From NCBI GenBank assembly GCA_903876765.1, contig CAIRBH010000011.1, forward strand, positions 1-47,094: a stretch of DNA of 47,094 nt, written 5' to 3'. Below the pieces are notes generated by a model, which saw only the letters and a list, made by a program, of their open reading frames with translations, searched no databases and was not told the DNA's origin. The first letter of the stretch is position 1, and every line of letters begins with the position of its first letter. The DNA comes from an uncultured Pseudomonadota bacterium (GTDB lineage: Bacteria; Pseudomonadota; Gammaproteobacteria; Burkholderiales; Methylophilaceae). The translations under genes and the position numbers were made by a program. This document shows, in pieces, positions 38,263 to 44,974 of this stretch.

Positions 38263-38598
38263 TTAATTTAAAGCGATGAGCGCCAACTCAGGCGAACGAT
38301 CAAGCACCTTAAGTAATGCTTTCGCCGCACCAGTAGGTGAACGCTTCCCCTGCTCCCAATTTCGGATGGTTTCAATAGAAACGTCTATTCTTTTAGAGAA
38401 TTCAGATTGCGTTAAACCAACGCGGCGCCTTACGCGTCTGGCAAATTTGGCAGCGTCCATGAGCGCTTCTGCATCATCCGATTTTTGCTGAAGGTCGATA
38501 TCATGCTCAGTTGTTGCATCAATCTTGGCCATATTGACACGCCCTCTAGGTAAATCTGGTTTGCCATCTTTAGTCATCTGTATTTGTATTAATTTCAT
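38263..38598 (-). CDS. Xre-family helix-turn-helix antitoxin (TA module 2)
   Basis: This protein of about 111 residues ends in an Xre/HigA-type helix-turn-helix (RRRVGLTQSEFSKRIDVS, then TIRNWEQGKRSP). The N-terminal part is acidic and polar and is likely the toxin-binding region. It lies downstream of and overlaps the BrnT-like toxin gene. I choose the ATG at 38598 because GGGAGG lies 9 bases upstream, inside the toxin gene; an ATG at 38577 that overlaps the toxin stop is an alternative. BrnT is classically paired with the BrnA antitoxin, so this is a partner exchange. It should repress the promoter at 38860-38889. Confidence 0.85.
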   Translation of the reverse strand: MKLIQIQMTKDGKPDLPRGRVNMAKIDATTEHDIDLQQKSDDAEALMDAAKFARRVRRRVGLTQSEFSKRIDVSIETIRNWEQGKRSPTGAAKALLKVLDRSPELALIALN

Positions 38599-38854
38599 AT
38601 TGGGCAACCTCCCGTTGGTTTGCTTTGCGTGCTGATATAATCCTAGTAACTGAATTTCTAACTGTATATACGAGGAAAAACAGTCGTCCATCAATCATTC
38701 CGTATAATTGAAACCGGTCTTCTCCATAATCCCAGCGATGATCCTGCATCACGATTCGATTAGGATCAAAGAAACTAGCGATCGCATATTCAAAATTAAA
38801 CCCACGCTTCTCTAGGCAGGCATGGCTTTTTTCTTGATCCCATTCAAATTTCAT
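38570..38854 (-). CDS. BrnT-family ribonuclease toxin (TA module 2)
   Basis: This 94-residue protein matches BrnT: it starts MKFEWDQEKSHACLEKRG, with FEYAIASFFDPNRIVMQDHRWDYGEDRFQLYG and the late RIISARKANQREVAQYE segments recognisable. BrnT toxins have a RelE-like fold and cleave mRNA, stopping translation. The ATG at 38854 is preferred to a TTG two codons earlier since BrnT proteins begin MKFEWD. No ribosome site is present and the -10 box ends 5 bases before the ATG, pointing to a leaderless message. Toxin-first order is usual for brnTA. Confidence 0.9.
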   Translation of the reverse strand: MKFEWDQEKSHACLEKRGFNFEYAIASFFDPNRIVMQDHRWDYGEDRFQLYGMIDGRLFFLVYTVRNSVTRIISARKANQREVAQYEINTNTDD

Positions 38855-38859
38855 AGTCA

Positions 38860-38889
38860 ATAGTAGTTCAATGAACTACCTTATGTCAA
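38860..38889 (-). promoter_or_regulatory. Promoter and operator of the BrnT module
   Basis: On the minus strand a perfect -35 TTGACA (38889-38884) and a -10 TACTAT (38865-38860) are 18 bases apart. Between and partly over them lies a near-perfect palindrome: GTAGTTCA and TGAACTAC around one base (38863-38879). A dimeric repressor bound there would block polymerase. Transcription would start at or next to the toxin ATG. Confidence 0.75.
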
Positions 38890-38939
38890 GTGAATAAGTG
38901 GAGCGTTAATTTAAATATGGCAATTTCAATAATCAATTC

Positions 38940-38959
38940 GGGGCGATAGCAGGCCTATT
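38940..38959. repeat. TA-island repeat, copy B
   Basis: GGGGCGATAGCAGGCCTATT, about 86 bases upstream of the BrnT start codon and downstream of module 3. With four more bases to the left (ATTC) it matches copy C at 20 of 24 positions. Here the element forms a hairpin with its right flank: ATAGCAG pairs with CTGCTAT around 7 bases (38946-38966). Confidence 0.6.
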
Positions 38960-39023
38960 CTGCTATAGCTAATGTTATGAAAGGCTTATATGTAAGGGCG
39001 CATCCAATTTAAATCTAAAGCGT

Positions 39024-39314
39024 TTAACGATAGACTTCGCGGCGGTTACCAATCTCGATAACTAACACACACATCTCGCCGTCTTGAATACTACAAATAA
39101 TACGCATATCACCTACACGATAACGCCAATAGGCCCCAAGTTTTGGGCCGCTTAAGCTTTTACCTAACGTTCTTGGATCATCTATCGAAGCGACGCGCTC
39201 ATCCATATAATCGAAAATGCGAAGTACGATCGACTTATCAAGCTTTTTAAGTTGACGTAAAGCTGAGTCAGTATAATTAATTATCCAAGCCAAGTTCTTT
39301 TCTCGCTTGTGCAC
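39024..39314 (-). CDS. relE: RelE-type mRNA interferase toxin (TA module 3)
   Basis: This RelE-family toxin of 89-96 residues has the expected start of fold (AWIINYTDSALRQLKKLDK), the middle GKSLSGPKLGAYWRYRVGDMRIICSI in two pieces (SGPKLGAYWRYRVGD and MRIICSI), and the C-terminal strand VLVIEIGNRREVY, with the Arg residues and final Tyr used for ribosome-bound mRNA cleavage. The ATG at 39314 lies 38 bases inside the antitoxin gene; family alignment suggests TTG at 39293 as the true start, a 17-base overlap. It looks intact. Confidence 0.9.
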   Translation of the reverse strand: MHKREKNLAWIINYTDSALRQLKKLDKSIVLRIFDYMDERVASIDDPRTLGKSLSGPKLGAYWRYRVGDMRIICSIQDGEMCVLVIEIGNRREVYR

Positions 39315-39504
39315 TGCTTACTATTCTTTCTTGACCTTTACGAATTCTCTCCATTGTCGCATCAGCCAAATAAAAGTCTTCCAGGTCATCAAGACCACCT
39401 TCAATTAACTCGCGTAAATAGTAAGATTTAGCGCGCCCCGTTTGAGATGCCAATGCATCTAATCTTTGTTCTATTTCAGGATCAAGTCTTATTGATACGG
39501 CCAT
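39277..39504 (-). CDS. RelB/ribbon-helix-helix antitoxin (TA module 3)
   Basis: This 75-residue protein starts with a ribbon-helix-helix DNA-binding unit (MAVSIRLDPEIEQRLDALA, RAKSYYLRELIEGGL) and ends in a toxin-binding helix (RKGQERIVSSAQARKELGL). It should neutralise the RelE-like toxin encoded by the overlapping gene and repress the operon with it. AAGGAG lies 8 bases before the ATG. A perfect 12-base inverted repeat, probably its operator, is 19-57 bases upstream. Confidence 0.9.
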   Translation of the reverse strand: MAVSIRLDPEIEQRLDALASQTGRAKSYYLRELIEGGLDDLEDFYLADATMERIRKGQERIVSSAQARKELGLDN

Positions 39505-39522
39505 ATAGAAACTCCTTTCTGG

Positions 39523-39561
39523 ATTAATTGTAATTATTGTATCACAGTGATTACAATTAAT
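39523..39561 (-). promoter_or_regulatory. Operator/promoter of TA module 3
   Basis: ATTAATTGTAAT (39523-39534) and ATTACAATTAAT (39550-39561) are perfect 12-base inverted arms around 15 bases. On the minus strand the first arm contains TTGTAA (-35) and the second TACAAT (-10), 18 bases apart, so the operator and promoter coincide. The long symmetric site would suit two ribbon-helix-helix dimers. Confidence 0.75.
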
Positions 39562-39577
39562 ACATCCACTTTTATTC

Positions 39578-39597
39578 GGGGCAATTGCAGGCCTAAG
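39578..39597. repeat. TA-island repeat, copy C
   Basis: GGGGCAATTGCAGGCCTAAG, 74 bases upstream of the module 3 antitoxin, between it and the rfbC terminator. It marks the outer edge of the TA island on this side. No fourth copy was found on the other side (37364-37494) or elsewhere in the window by eye. Confidence 0.6.
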
Positions 39598-39665
39598 CTT
39601 CCCCTTCCCTATGCCTAGATTAGAATTAGTCCGTTTTGCGAAAATTGCATTTTATAAATTTATGG

Positions 39666-39697
39666 CAAAAAAATACCCATCACTGATGGGTATTTTA
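39666..39697 (-). terminator. Intrinsic terminator after rfbC
   Basis: A 12-bp stem built on AATACCCATC / GATGGGTATT with a 3-base loop. On the minus strand it is followed by seven T residues, a textbook terminator 17 bases after the rfbC stop. It also has a short T run on the plus strand. It ends the polysaccharide operon and isolates it from the TA island. Confidence 0.9.
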
Positions 39698-39713
39698 AAG
39701 TAACTAGAATGAT

Positions 39714-40262
39714 TTAATCTTCAAACACTTCTGCCTGGGATAACACCACACCTAACTGGTCTTTACCAGACAATATCGGCATCTGTGTAATCGGCCACTC
39801 AATCCCAATAGCCGGATCATCCCAGCGAATGCAGCGCTCGTGTTGCGGTGCATAGTAGTCGGTCGTTTTGTACAAAAATTCAGTATTGTCTTTTAGTACA
39901 ACAAAGCCATGTGCAAATCCTGGTGGCACCCATAATTGACGTTTATTCTCAGCAGACAACAGCACCCCTACCCATTTACCAAAGGTAGCAGATTGGCGAC
40001 GAATATCCACCGCCACATCAAACACTTCGCCCGTGGTGACGCGCACTAACTTGCCTTGAGCTTGTTCTATTTGGTAATGCAGGCCACGTAATACATTGGC
40101 AGCAGATTTAGAATGGTTATCTTGCACAAAATTGGCTTTGACACCGGTTAGATTATGAAAAGTCTGTTGGTTAAAGCTCTCGAAGAAAAATCCTCTATCA
40201 TCACCAAATACTTTAGGTTCCAGTATTAGCACGTCTGGAATATCCGTTTGTACTACTTGCAT
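39714..40262 (-). CDS. rfbC: dTDP-4-dehydrorhamnose 3,5-epimerase
   Basis: This 182-residue cupin-fold enzyme is the third step of dTDP-L-rhamnose synthesis. Family segments are FGDDRGFFFESFN, FVQDNHSKSAANVLRGLHYQ (catalytic His in GLHYQ), VFDVAVDIRRQSATFGKW, PPGFAHGFVVL and EFLYKTTDYYAP. Length is normal. Its ATG overlaps the rfbA stop by one base (TAATG). A terminator follows, so it is the last gene of the operon. RfbB and RfbD are not beside it. Confidence 0.96.
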   Translation of the reverse strand: MQVVQTDIPDVLILEPKVFGDDRGFFFESFNQQTFHNLTGVKANFVQDNHSKSAANVLRGLHYQIEQAQGKLVRVTTGEVFDVAVDIRRQSATFGKWVGVLLSAENKRQLWVPPGFAHGFVVLKDNTEFLYKTTDYYAPQHERCIRWDDPAIGIEWPITQMPILSGKDQLGVVLSQAEVFED

Positions 40263-41137
40263 TAAAACACCTGCTCATTCAGAAGTTGTTTCAAGTATTG
40301 CCCATAATTATTTTTAATGTACTTGTCTGCCAGTTTATCTAAAGCTTCAGCATCAATGAATTGCATACGATAAGCAATTTCTTCAGGGCAAGCTATCTTA
40401 AAGCCCTGACGCTTCTCTATGGTTTGAATAAAGGATGAAGCTTCTAAGAGGGATTCATGTGTGCCCGTATCCAACCAAGCAATGCCACGCCCCATCACTT
40501 CTACCTTTAACTCACCACGCTTTAAATACGCACGGTTCACATCGGTAATTTCCAGCTCACCCCGAGGTGAAGGCTTTAAATTCTTAGCAATCTCAATCAC
40601 CTGATTGTCGTAAAAATACAAGCCCGTTACGGCGTATCTTGATTTGGGTGCTTGGGGTTTTTCTTCTAGGCTGACGGCTTGGCCTTGCGCATTAAACTCC
40701 ACGACACCATAACGCTCTGGGTCACTGACTGGGTAGGCGAAGACGGTAGCACCATGGGTCATTTTTGCAGCCAGTTGGGTTTTATGCGCCAAGTCATGGC
40801 CGTAAAAGATATTGTCACCCAACACCAATGCGCAGCTGTCATCTCCAATAAAATCCTCACCGATAATAAAGGCTTGTGCCAAACCATCTGGTGAAGGTTG
40901 TATCGCATATTGAATATCCATACCCCACAAACTGCCATCGCCTAACAATTGCTTAAAGCGTGGCAGGTCTTCAGGCGTGGAAATAACTAACACTTCGCGG
41001 ATCCCTGCCAGCATGAGCGTACTTAGCGGATAGTAAATCATCGGCTTATCGTACACAGGCAGGAGCTGCTTAGAGATCACCTGAGTGACAGGGTATAAAC
41101 GTGTACCAGAACCACCAGCTAGAATAATGCCTTTCAT
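40262..41137 (-). CDS. rfbA: Glucose-1-phosphate thymidylyltransferase
   Basis: This 291-residue enzyme makes dTDP-glucose from glucose 1-phosphate and dTTP, the first step towards dTDP-L-rhamnose. It has [20 protein letters not shown] split as GGSGTRLYP and [16 protein letters not shown], the [10 protein letters not shown] motif, [20 protein letters not shown] and [13 protein letters not shown]. It is fully typical. It precedes rfbC with coupled translation; 148 bases separate it from the unrecognised gene upstream, enough for its own promoter. Confidence 0.97.
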   Translation of the reverse strand: MKGIILAGGSGTRLYPVTQVISKQLLPVYDKPMIYYPLSTLMLAGIREVLVISTPEDLPRFKQLLGDGSLWGMDIQYAIQPSPDGLAQAFIIGEDFIGDDSCALVLGDNIFYGHDLAHKTQLAAKMTHGATVFAYPVSDPERYGVVEFNAQGQAVSLEEKPQAPKSRYAVTGLYFYDNQVIEIAKNLKPSPRGELEITDVNRAYLKRGELKVEVMGRGIAWLDTGTHESLLEASSFIQTIEKRQGFKIACPEEIAYRMQFIDAEALDKLADKYIKNNYGQYLKQLLNEQVF

Positions 41138-41285
41138 GCTAATTCGCCCCTACATTTATAATTATTTTAATAATAGCCACTAGTCACGATAATTCCAATC
41201 ATGCTATTGAAGGATGTTCCATATGCGGCATTAGTCAGTCTAATTCACGCCAATTGTTATTCAGTCAAGCTGGAAATTTATTGGG

Positions 41286-41981
41286 CTAGAAAGCAAACGG
41301 GTCTTTGATATAACTTAAATTCTGAATTTTTGGATGCTGAAGGATTGTCTCAATAAGGCTAAGCACATCATCCAGTAAGGATAATTTCAAATCCCAGTAA
41401 ACAAAGTCTAGGCATTTTCCATGACTAAACTCATATACCCTGCCCCTATATAGGACATTAACATTATTAGCTGTTGCGTGAAAATACACCCCATTATTAT
41501 GAAGTGAGTTCCGAATAATCCTAAAAAGATCAAGCAAATTGATCCAATCCTGCGATTCATCCAAATTTAGTTCAGCGCGTATAAGACATTCATAAATCGA
41601 TTTAAATGACGACGTACCTTTTCCACATGCTTCAGGATTAATTGCCCTTAGTATCAGCCGCATTGAACTCTCAACTGCTGTGAAAATAAACTGCACAAAT
41701 GAAAGTCGTAAATAATTATTGAACTCAAATTCCACATCTTTAGAAATTGGTGGATATAACTTACCATCCAAACATTGCCGAGGTTGACATAGAAATTCAG
41801 TTAATGATTCTAAGCCAAGGGCAGTTGAACCAACCACATTTTCAATCTTTGTTAATGCCGTTAAGCGAATATCAGTAACCGGCCAACCATAAAGCCTTAC
41901 CAAATCACCCCTTAAATCGGCAAGCTTTTCTCGCCTGTTCCAAAGAGCTTGAAATAACTGCTCATTTGTTAGCCTTGTCAT
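41286..41981 (-). CDS. Unrecognised protein with an RNSLH motif (HEPN-like?)
   Basis: I do not recognise this 231-residue protein. It appears mostly alpha-helical and soluble, without signal peptide or membrane helices. A helix ending in LFRIIRNSLHNNGVYF (Arg157-Asn158, His161) resembles the active-site helix of HEPN ribonuclease domains, where Arg, then a polar residue, then His a few places on are conserved; here the spacing is Rx3H, one shorter than the usual Rx4-6H. It sits between a wbuC-like gene and rfbA inside the polysaccharide cluster, a common place for inserted cargo, and its codon use looks more AT-rich than its neighbours. A role in antiviral or stress RNA cleavage is speculation. 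Confidence 0.6.
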   Translation of the reverse strand: MTRLTNEQLFQALWNRREKLADLRGDLVRLYGWPVTDIRLTALTKIENVVGSTALGLESLTEFLCQPRQCLDGKLYPPISKDVEFEFNNYLRLSFVQFIFTAVESSMRLILRAINPEACGKGTSSFKSIYECLIRAELNLDESQDWINLLDLFRIIRNSLHNNGVYFHATANNVNVLYRGRVYEFSHGKCLDFVYWDLKLSLLDDVLSLIETILQHPKIQNLSYIKDPFAF

Positions 41982-42018
41982 AGATTGATGAAATATAAAA
42001 AATATTGATTCGACATCA

Positions 42019-42531
42019 TCAAATGTCTACTGAAATAAGGGAAGTCCACTGTTCCTTAAGAAACATTAAGTACTCAGTAGCCTCTGGTGTATTTTCTGCC
42101 GGGGCCCATGCCGCCAATTCTTTAGCTTGCTCTGGGTTAAAAGGTCCTGACTTTACTTCAAACAATATAGAACCTGGCACTTCTGCAATGACTGTATGCC
42201 ATGCCCCCGCCGGCAAATTAACTCCTACGCTAATAAGTGACTTAACATCAGTAGCTTGAGCACCAAATCGAATAACTTGAATCACTTGCCCAATATCATC
42301 AAATACCAGCAACGCCATGCGTCCTCTCACAGCTATTAAGCACTCATCCTTAGGGTCTATTGAGTGACGGTGTGGCCTTATGTAGCTATCAATACCGATT
42401 GCATTAAATAAACGCTGACATGGGTCATTATAATGTTGGTGTATATTTTTATGCTGCCGTTGGCGAATTGCCTGCTCAGCCTGTTGCGAAAGTGCATCTA
42501 AAAACCCTGACGAGAAGTTTTCTATTTCCAT
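42019..42531 (-). CDS. WbuC-family cupin-fold protein
   Basis: This 170-residue protein matches the WbuC family, small cupin-fold metalloproteins found in O-antigen clusters. The barrel has metal-ligand candidates in IRPHRHSIDPKDECL (two His and a Glu) and LPAGAWHTVIAEVPG (third His). The N-terminal helical part (DALSQQAEQAIRQRQHKNIHQHYNDPCQRLFNAI in short pieces) is also typical. Its biochemical role is not established; WbuC often follows the glycosyltransferase gene wbuB in E. coli clusters with FucNAc or QuiNAc, as here. It lies 32 bases after that gene. Confidence 0.88.
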   Translation of the reverse strand: MEIENFSSGFLDALSQQAEQAIRQRQHKNIHQHYNDPCQRLFNAIGIDSYIRPHRHSIDPKDECLIAVRGRMALLVFDDIGQVIQVIRFGAQATDVKSLISVGVNLPAGAWHTVIAEVPGSILFEVKSGPFNPEQAKELAAWAPAENTPEATEYLMFLKEQWTSLISVDI

Positions 42532-42563
42532 AAAAGTTTAGTGGCGAGTACCTTGCATATCTC

Positions 42564-43757
42564 TTAAGAAGCTAATGCGGATATAATCTGTTTCACGGCC
42601 ACCTCTGGTGAAAATAGTTTTGCTGACAGCACCTTACAGCGTGCAGACACGGCCTGATTATTTGCAGTATTGCCTGCCACCTCATCTACTAAATCAAGTG
42701 CTATCCGTTGTAAAGTATCCACAGAATAATCGTTACAAACTTGCCCCACCCTTTCACTAAGAATCATTTGCTCTAAATCATTACCAGCATTAATAGTCGC
42801 CAAAACAGGCAAGCCTGCCTGCATATAAGATAAAAACTTACCAGGAATATTATGGGTTTTGTGGCGCGGATCTAAGGCAACAATACCAATATGACATTGT
42901 GCATATAAACCAGGAATTTCAGTAGGATCTATCTCATCAAAAAATGTAACGTTATCTAAACCACGCGCCTGGGCATCCTCGCGCAAACGTTGCGCATCGC
43001 TACCGCGCCCTACAAACAAGAACCCAATATCAACTCTATTAACTAAACGCTCAGCCAAATCGATCAATATACTCATACCTTGAGCGACACCCATATTACC
43101 GGCATAAACAAAAACTGTTCTCCCTGCAAGCGCTGTACTAGCCACAGAAATACTACATCCCATGTTTGGCGCATCCGTTAACCAGTTTTGCAACACTTCA
43201 ATGTGGCAATCTTTTCTATCTCTAAAGTAAATTTCATTACCCTGTGTTTGTATGCCAATCAAATCGGCCACAGAATACTGGTAATTAGCAATCATTTTAA
43301 AAAATCGGTAAGCTAAACCACGACTCATCAGACCCATGTCTGCAGCCCACTCTGGAAATATGTCACGGACAATCAAGTATGCCTTGCAATCACTTATCTT
43401 CTTCAATGTGTTAGCAAGTGGCCCAAAAAAAATGCTGGGGGCATACCACACTACGCCGTCCCACCGTTGCTTTGCCAATGGGCTTTTACGCAAATTATGA
43501 AGCATGGCAAACGGCATCAAAAATTCGTTAATCGTGCGACGCACGTAATTAATATCTTTGGTTTTTGGTGCGCGCAAGCGCAACACTTGCACACCATTAA
43601 AATCTTCAATTAGCCATGGTGTGCTTAAACCTGATGTGGGCAACATAACCGTTAGCGTATGCCCTTGTCGAACAAACTCATGCGACAAATCACGCAACTG
43701 CACTGCACCAGAACTACGTAGCGGTGGGAATGTATCAGCGATTAAAGCAACATGCAT
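42564..43757 (-). CDS. WbuB-like glycosyltransferase (GT4)
   Basis: This 397-residue GT-B fold enzyme has a first Rossmann half with TFPPLRSSGAVQLRDL and a second half with VFVYAGNMGVAQGM, the ligand segment FVGRGSDAQRL and the GT4 ending IPGKFLSYMQAGLPVLA. By sequence pattern and context it corresponds to WbuB, which is thought to add L-FucNAc or L-QuiNAc to the undecaprenyl-linked chain at the cytoplasmic face of the inner membrane. The usual GT4 Glu (EX7E) is only partly kept. It follows fnlC after a 72-base gap carrying a strong hairpin. Confidence 0.88.
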   Translation of the reverse strand: MHVALIADTFPPLRSSGAVQLRDLSHEFVRQGHTLTVMLPTSGLSTPWLIEDFNGVQVLRLRAPKTKDINYVRRTINEFLMPFAMLHNLRKSPLAKQRWDGVVWYAPSIFFGPLANTLKKISDCKAYLIVRDIFPEWAADMGLMSRGLAYRFFKMIANYQYSVADLIGIQTQGNEIYFRDRKDCHIEVLQNWLTDAPNMGCSISVASTALAGRTVFVYAGNMGVAQGMSILIDLAERLVNRVDIGFLFVGRGSDAQRLREDAQARGLDNVTFFDEIDPTEIPGLYAQCHIGIVALDPRHKTHNIPGKFLSYMQAGLPVLATINAGNDLEQMILSERVGQVCNDYSVDTLQRIALDLVDEVAGNTANNQAVSARCKVLSAKLFSPEVAVKQIISALAS

Positions 43758-43776
43758 TGGCTAGCCAAATGTAAGG

Positions 43777-43797
43777 ATGCCGGATTTAATCCGGCAT
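43777..43797. repeat. Hairpin upstream of the wbuB-like gene
   Basis: A 9-bp perfect stem, ATGCCGGAT and ATCCGGCAT, closes a 3-base loop (TTA) 20 bases before the wbuB-like ATG and 32 bases after the fnlC stop. No T run follows on either strand. It is a stable intercistronic structure that could slow readthrough, protect mRNA ends, or be a repeat relic. Confidence 0.6.
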
Positions 43798-43829
43798 AGT
43801 AAGGGCGTTCAAAAATTTGTAGATTTAAG

Positions 43830-44966
43830 TTAATACTTTTTCCAAACCACACGATTCACATAATCGGTATAGCTGTGAATAATCCGCACCACTTTATCGG
43901 AGACATTCGGCATACTGTAATCGGATACTTGTCTTAAGCCACGCTCTGAACCGCGTGGTTGCTTAGCTAAAATAGCCAAGCCTTGACGTACTCGCTCAAC
44001 CTCAAGTCCCACCATCATCACGGCAGCCTCTTCCATCCCCTCAGGACGCTCGTGCGCTTCACGTAGATTCAGTGCCGGAAAGTTTAAAATGGAAGATTCT
44101 TCATTGATAGTGCCACTATCTGACAAAGATGCGCGTGCTGATAATTGTAGTTTGACGTAATCATGAAAACCTAGCGGTTTTAATAAGCGTACATTTTTAT
44201 GAAACTTTGAATTGGTTTCATCAATTCGCTTTTGTGTACGTGGGTGTGTTGATACGATGACGGGTAAACCATGATCTTCTGCAATCGTATTTAGCACATC
44301 AACCAACTTAGCAAAGTTTTGTGGCGACTCAATATTCTCTTCGCGGTGCGCACTGACAATAAAATAACTGTTGTCTTTAAGCCCCAAACGATTTAACACA
44401 TCAGAGGCGTCAATCTTATCTCGGTAATGGGTTAGCACCTCAAACATTGGGCTACCTGTTTTAATGATCAGATCTGGCGATAAGCCTTCACGTAACAAAT
44501 AATCACGCGCTATGGTGCTGTAGGTTAGGTTTACATCGGCTGTATGATCAACGATACGACGATTTGTCTCTTCTGGCACGCGCATATCAAAACAACGATT
44601 CCCCGCTTCCATATGAAAAATAGGAATCTTACGACGTTTAGCAGGAATGACTGATAAGCAACTATTGGTATCACCCAAGACCAACATCGCCTCCGGTTGA
44701 ACATCTTCCAGAACCTTATCAACAGCAATAATCAAATTACCAATAGTATGTGCCGCACCACTGCTACCCTCAGCACTATTTAAAAAATAATCAGGCTTAC
44801 GCACACCCAAATCATCGAAGAATACTTGGTTCAGCTCGTAATCATAATTCTGACCCGTATGCACCAAAACATGGTCACAATATTCGTCTAATCTTGCCAG
44901 TACGCGTGATAGCCTAATAATTTCAGGCCTTGTCCCAACTACTGTTAATACTTTTAAATTTTTCAT
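43830..44966 (-). CDS. fnlC: UDP-N-acetylglucosamine 2-epimerase family, FnlC/WbjD-type
   Basis: This protein of about 378 residues is a non-hydrolysing C2 epimerase of the WecB superfamily, in the CapG/WbjD/FnlC subgroup: TVVGTRPEIIRLSRVLARL, HTGQNYDYELNQVFFDDLG, VLGDTNSCL, HMEAGNRCFD, VSAHREENIESP, SDSGTINEESSILNFPAL. FnlC converts UDP-N-acetyl-L-talosaminuronic-type precursors' epimer (UDP-PneNAc) to UDP-L-FucNAc. Place after fnlA and fnlB supports that over WecB. The ATG at 44966 fits the family start; an earlier TTG at 44987 would overlap fnlB. A GAGG ribosome site lies inside the fnlB end. Confidence 0.9.
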   Translation of the reverse strand: MKNLKVLTVVGTRPEIIRLSRVLARLDEYCDHVLVHTGQNYDYELNQVFFDDLGVRKPDYFLNSAEGSSGAAHTIGNLIIAVDKVLEDVQPEAMLVLGDTNSCLSVIPAKRRKIPIFHMEAGNRCFDMRVPEETNRRIVDHTADVNLTYSTIARDYLLREGLSPDLIIKTGSPMFEVLTHYRDKIDASDVLNRLGLKDNSYFIVSAHREENIESPQNFAKLVDVLNTIAEDHGLPVIVSTHPRTQKRIDETNSKFHKNVRLLKPLGFHDYVKLQLSARASLSDSGTINEESSILNFPALNLREAHERPEGMEEAAVMMVGLEVERVRQGLAILAKQPRGSERGLRQVSDYSMPNVSDKVVRIIHSYTDYVNRVVWKKY

Positions 44967-44974
44967 GTTTGCTA

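Noticed and set aside
38037-39713. Integron attC sites between the TA modules
   Set aside because: The spaced repeats and imperfect stems recall cassette arrays, but I found no RYYYAAC/GTTRRRY pair at any junction and no integrase gene. The repeats are reported without this label.
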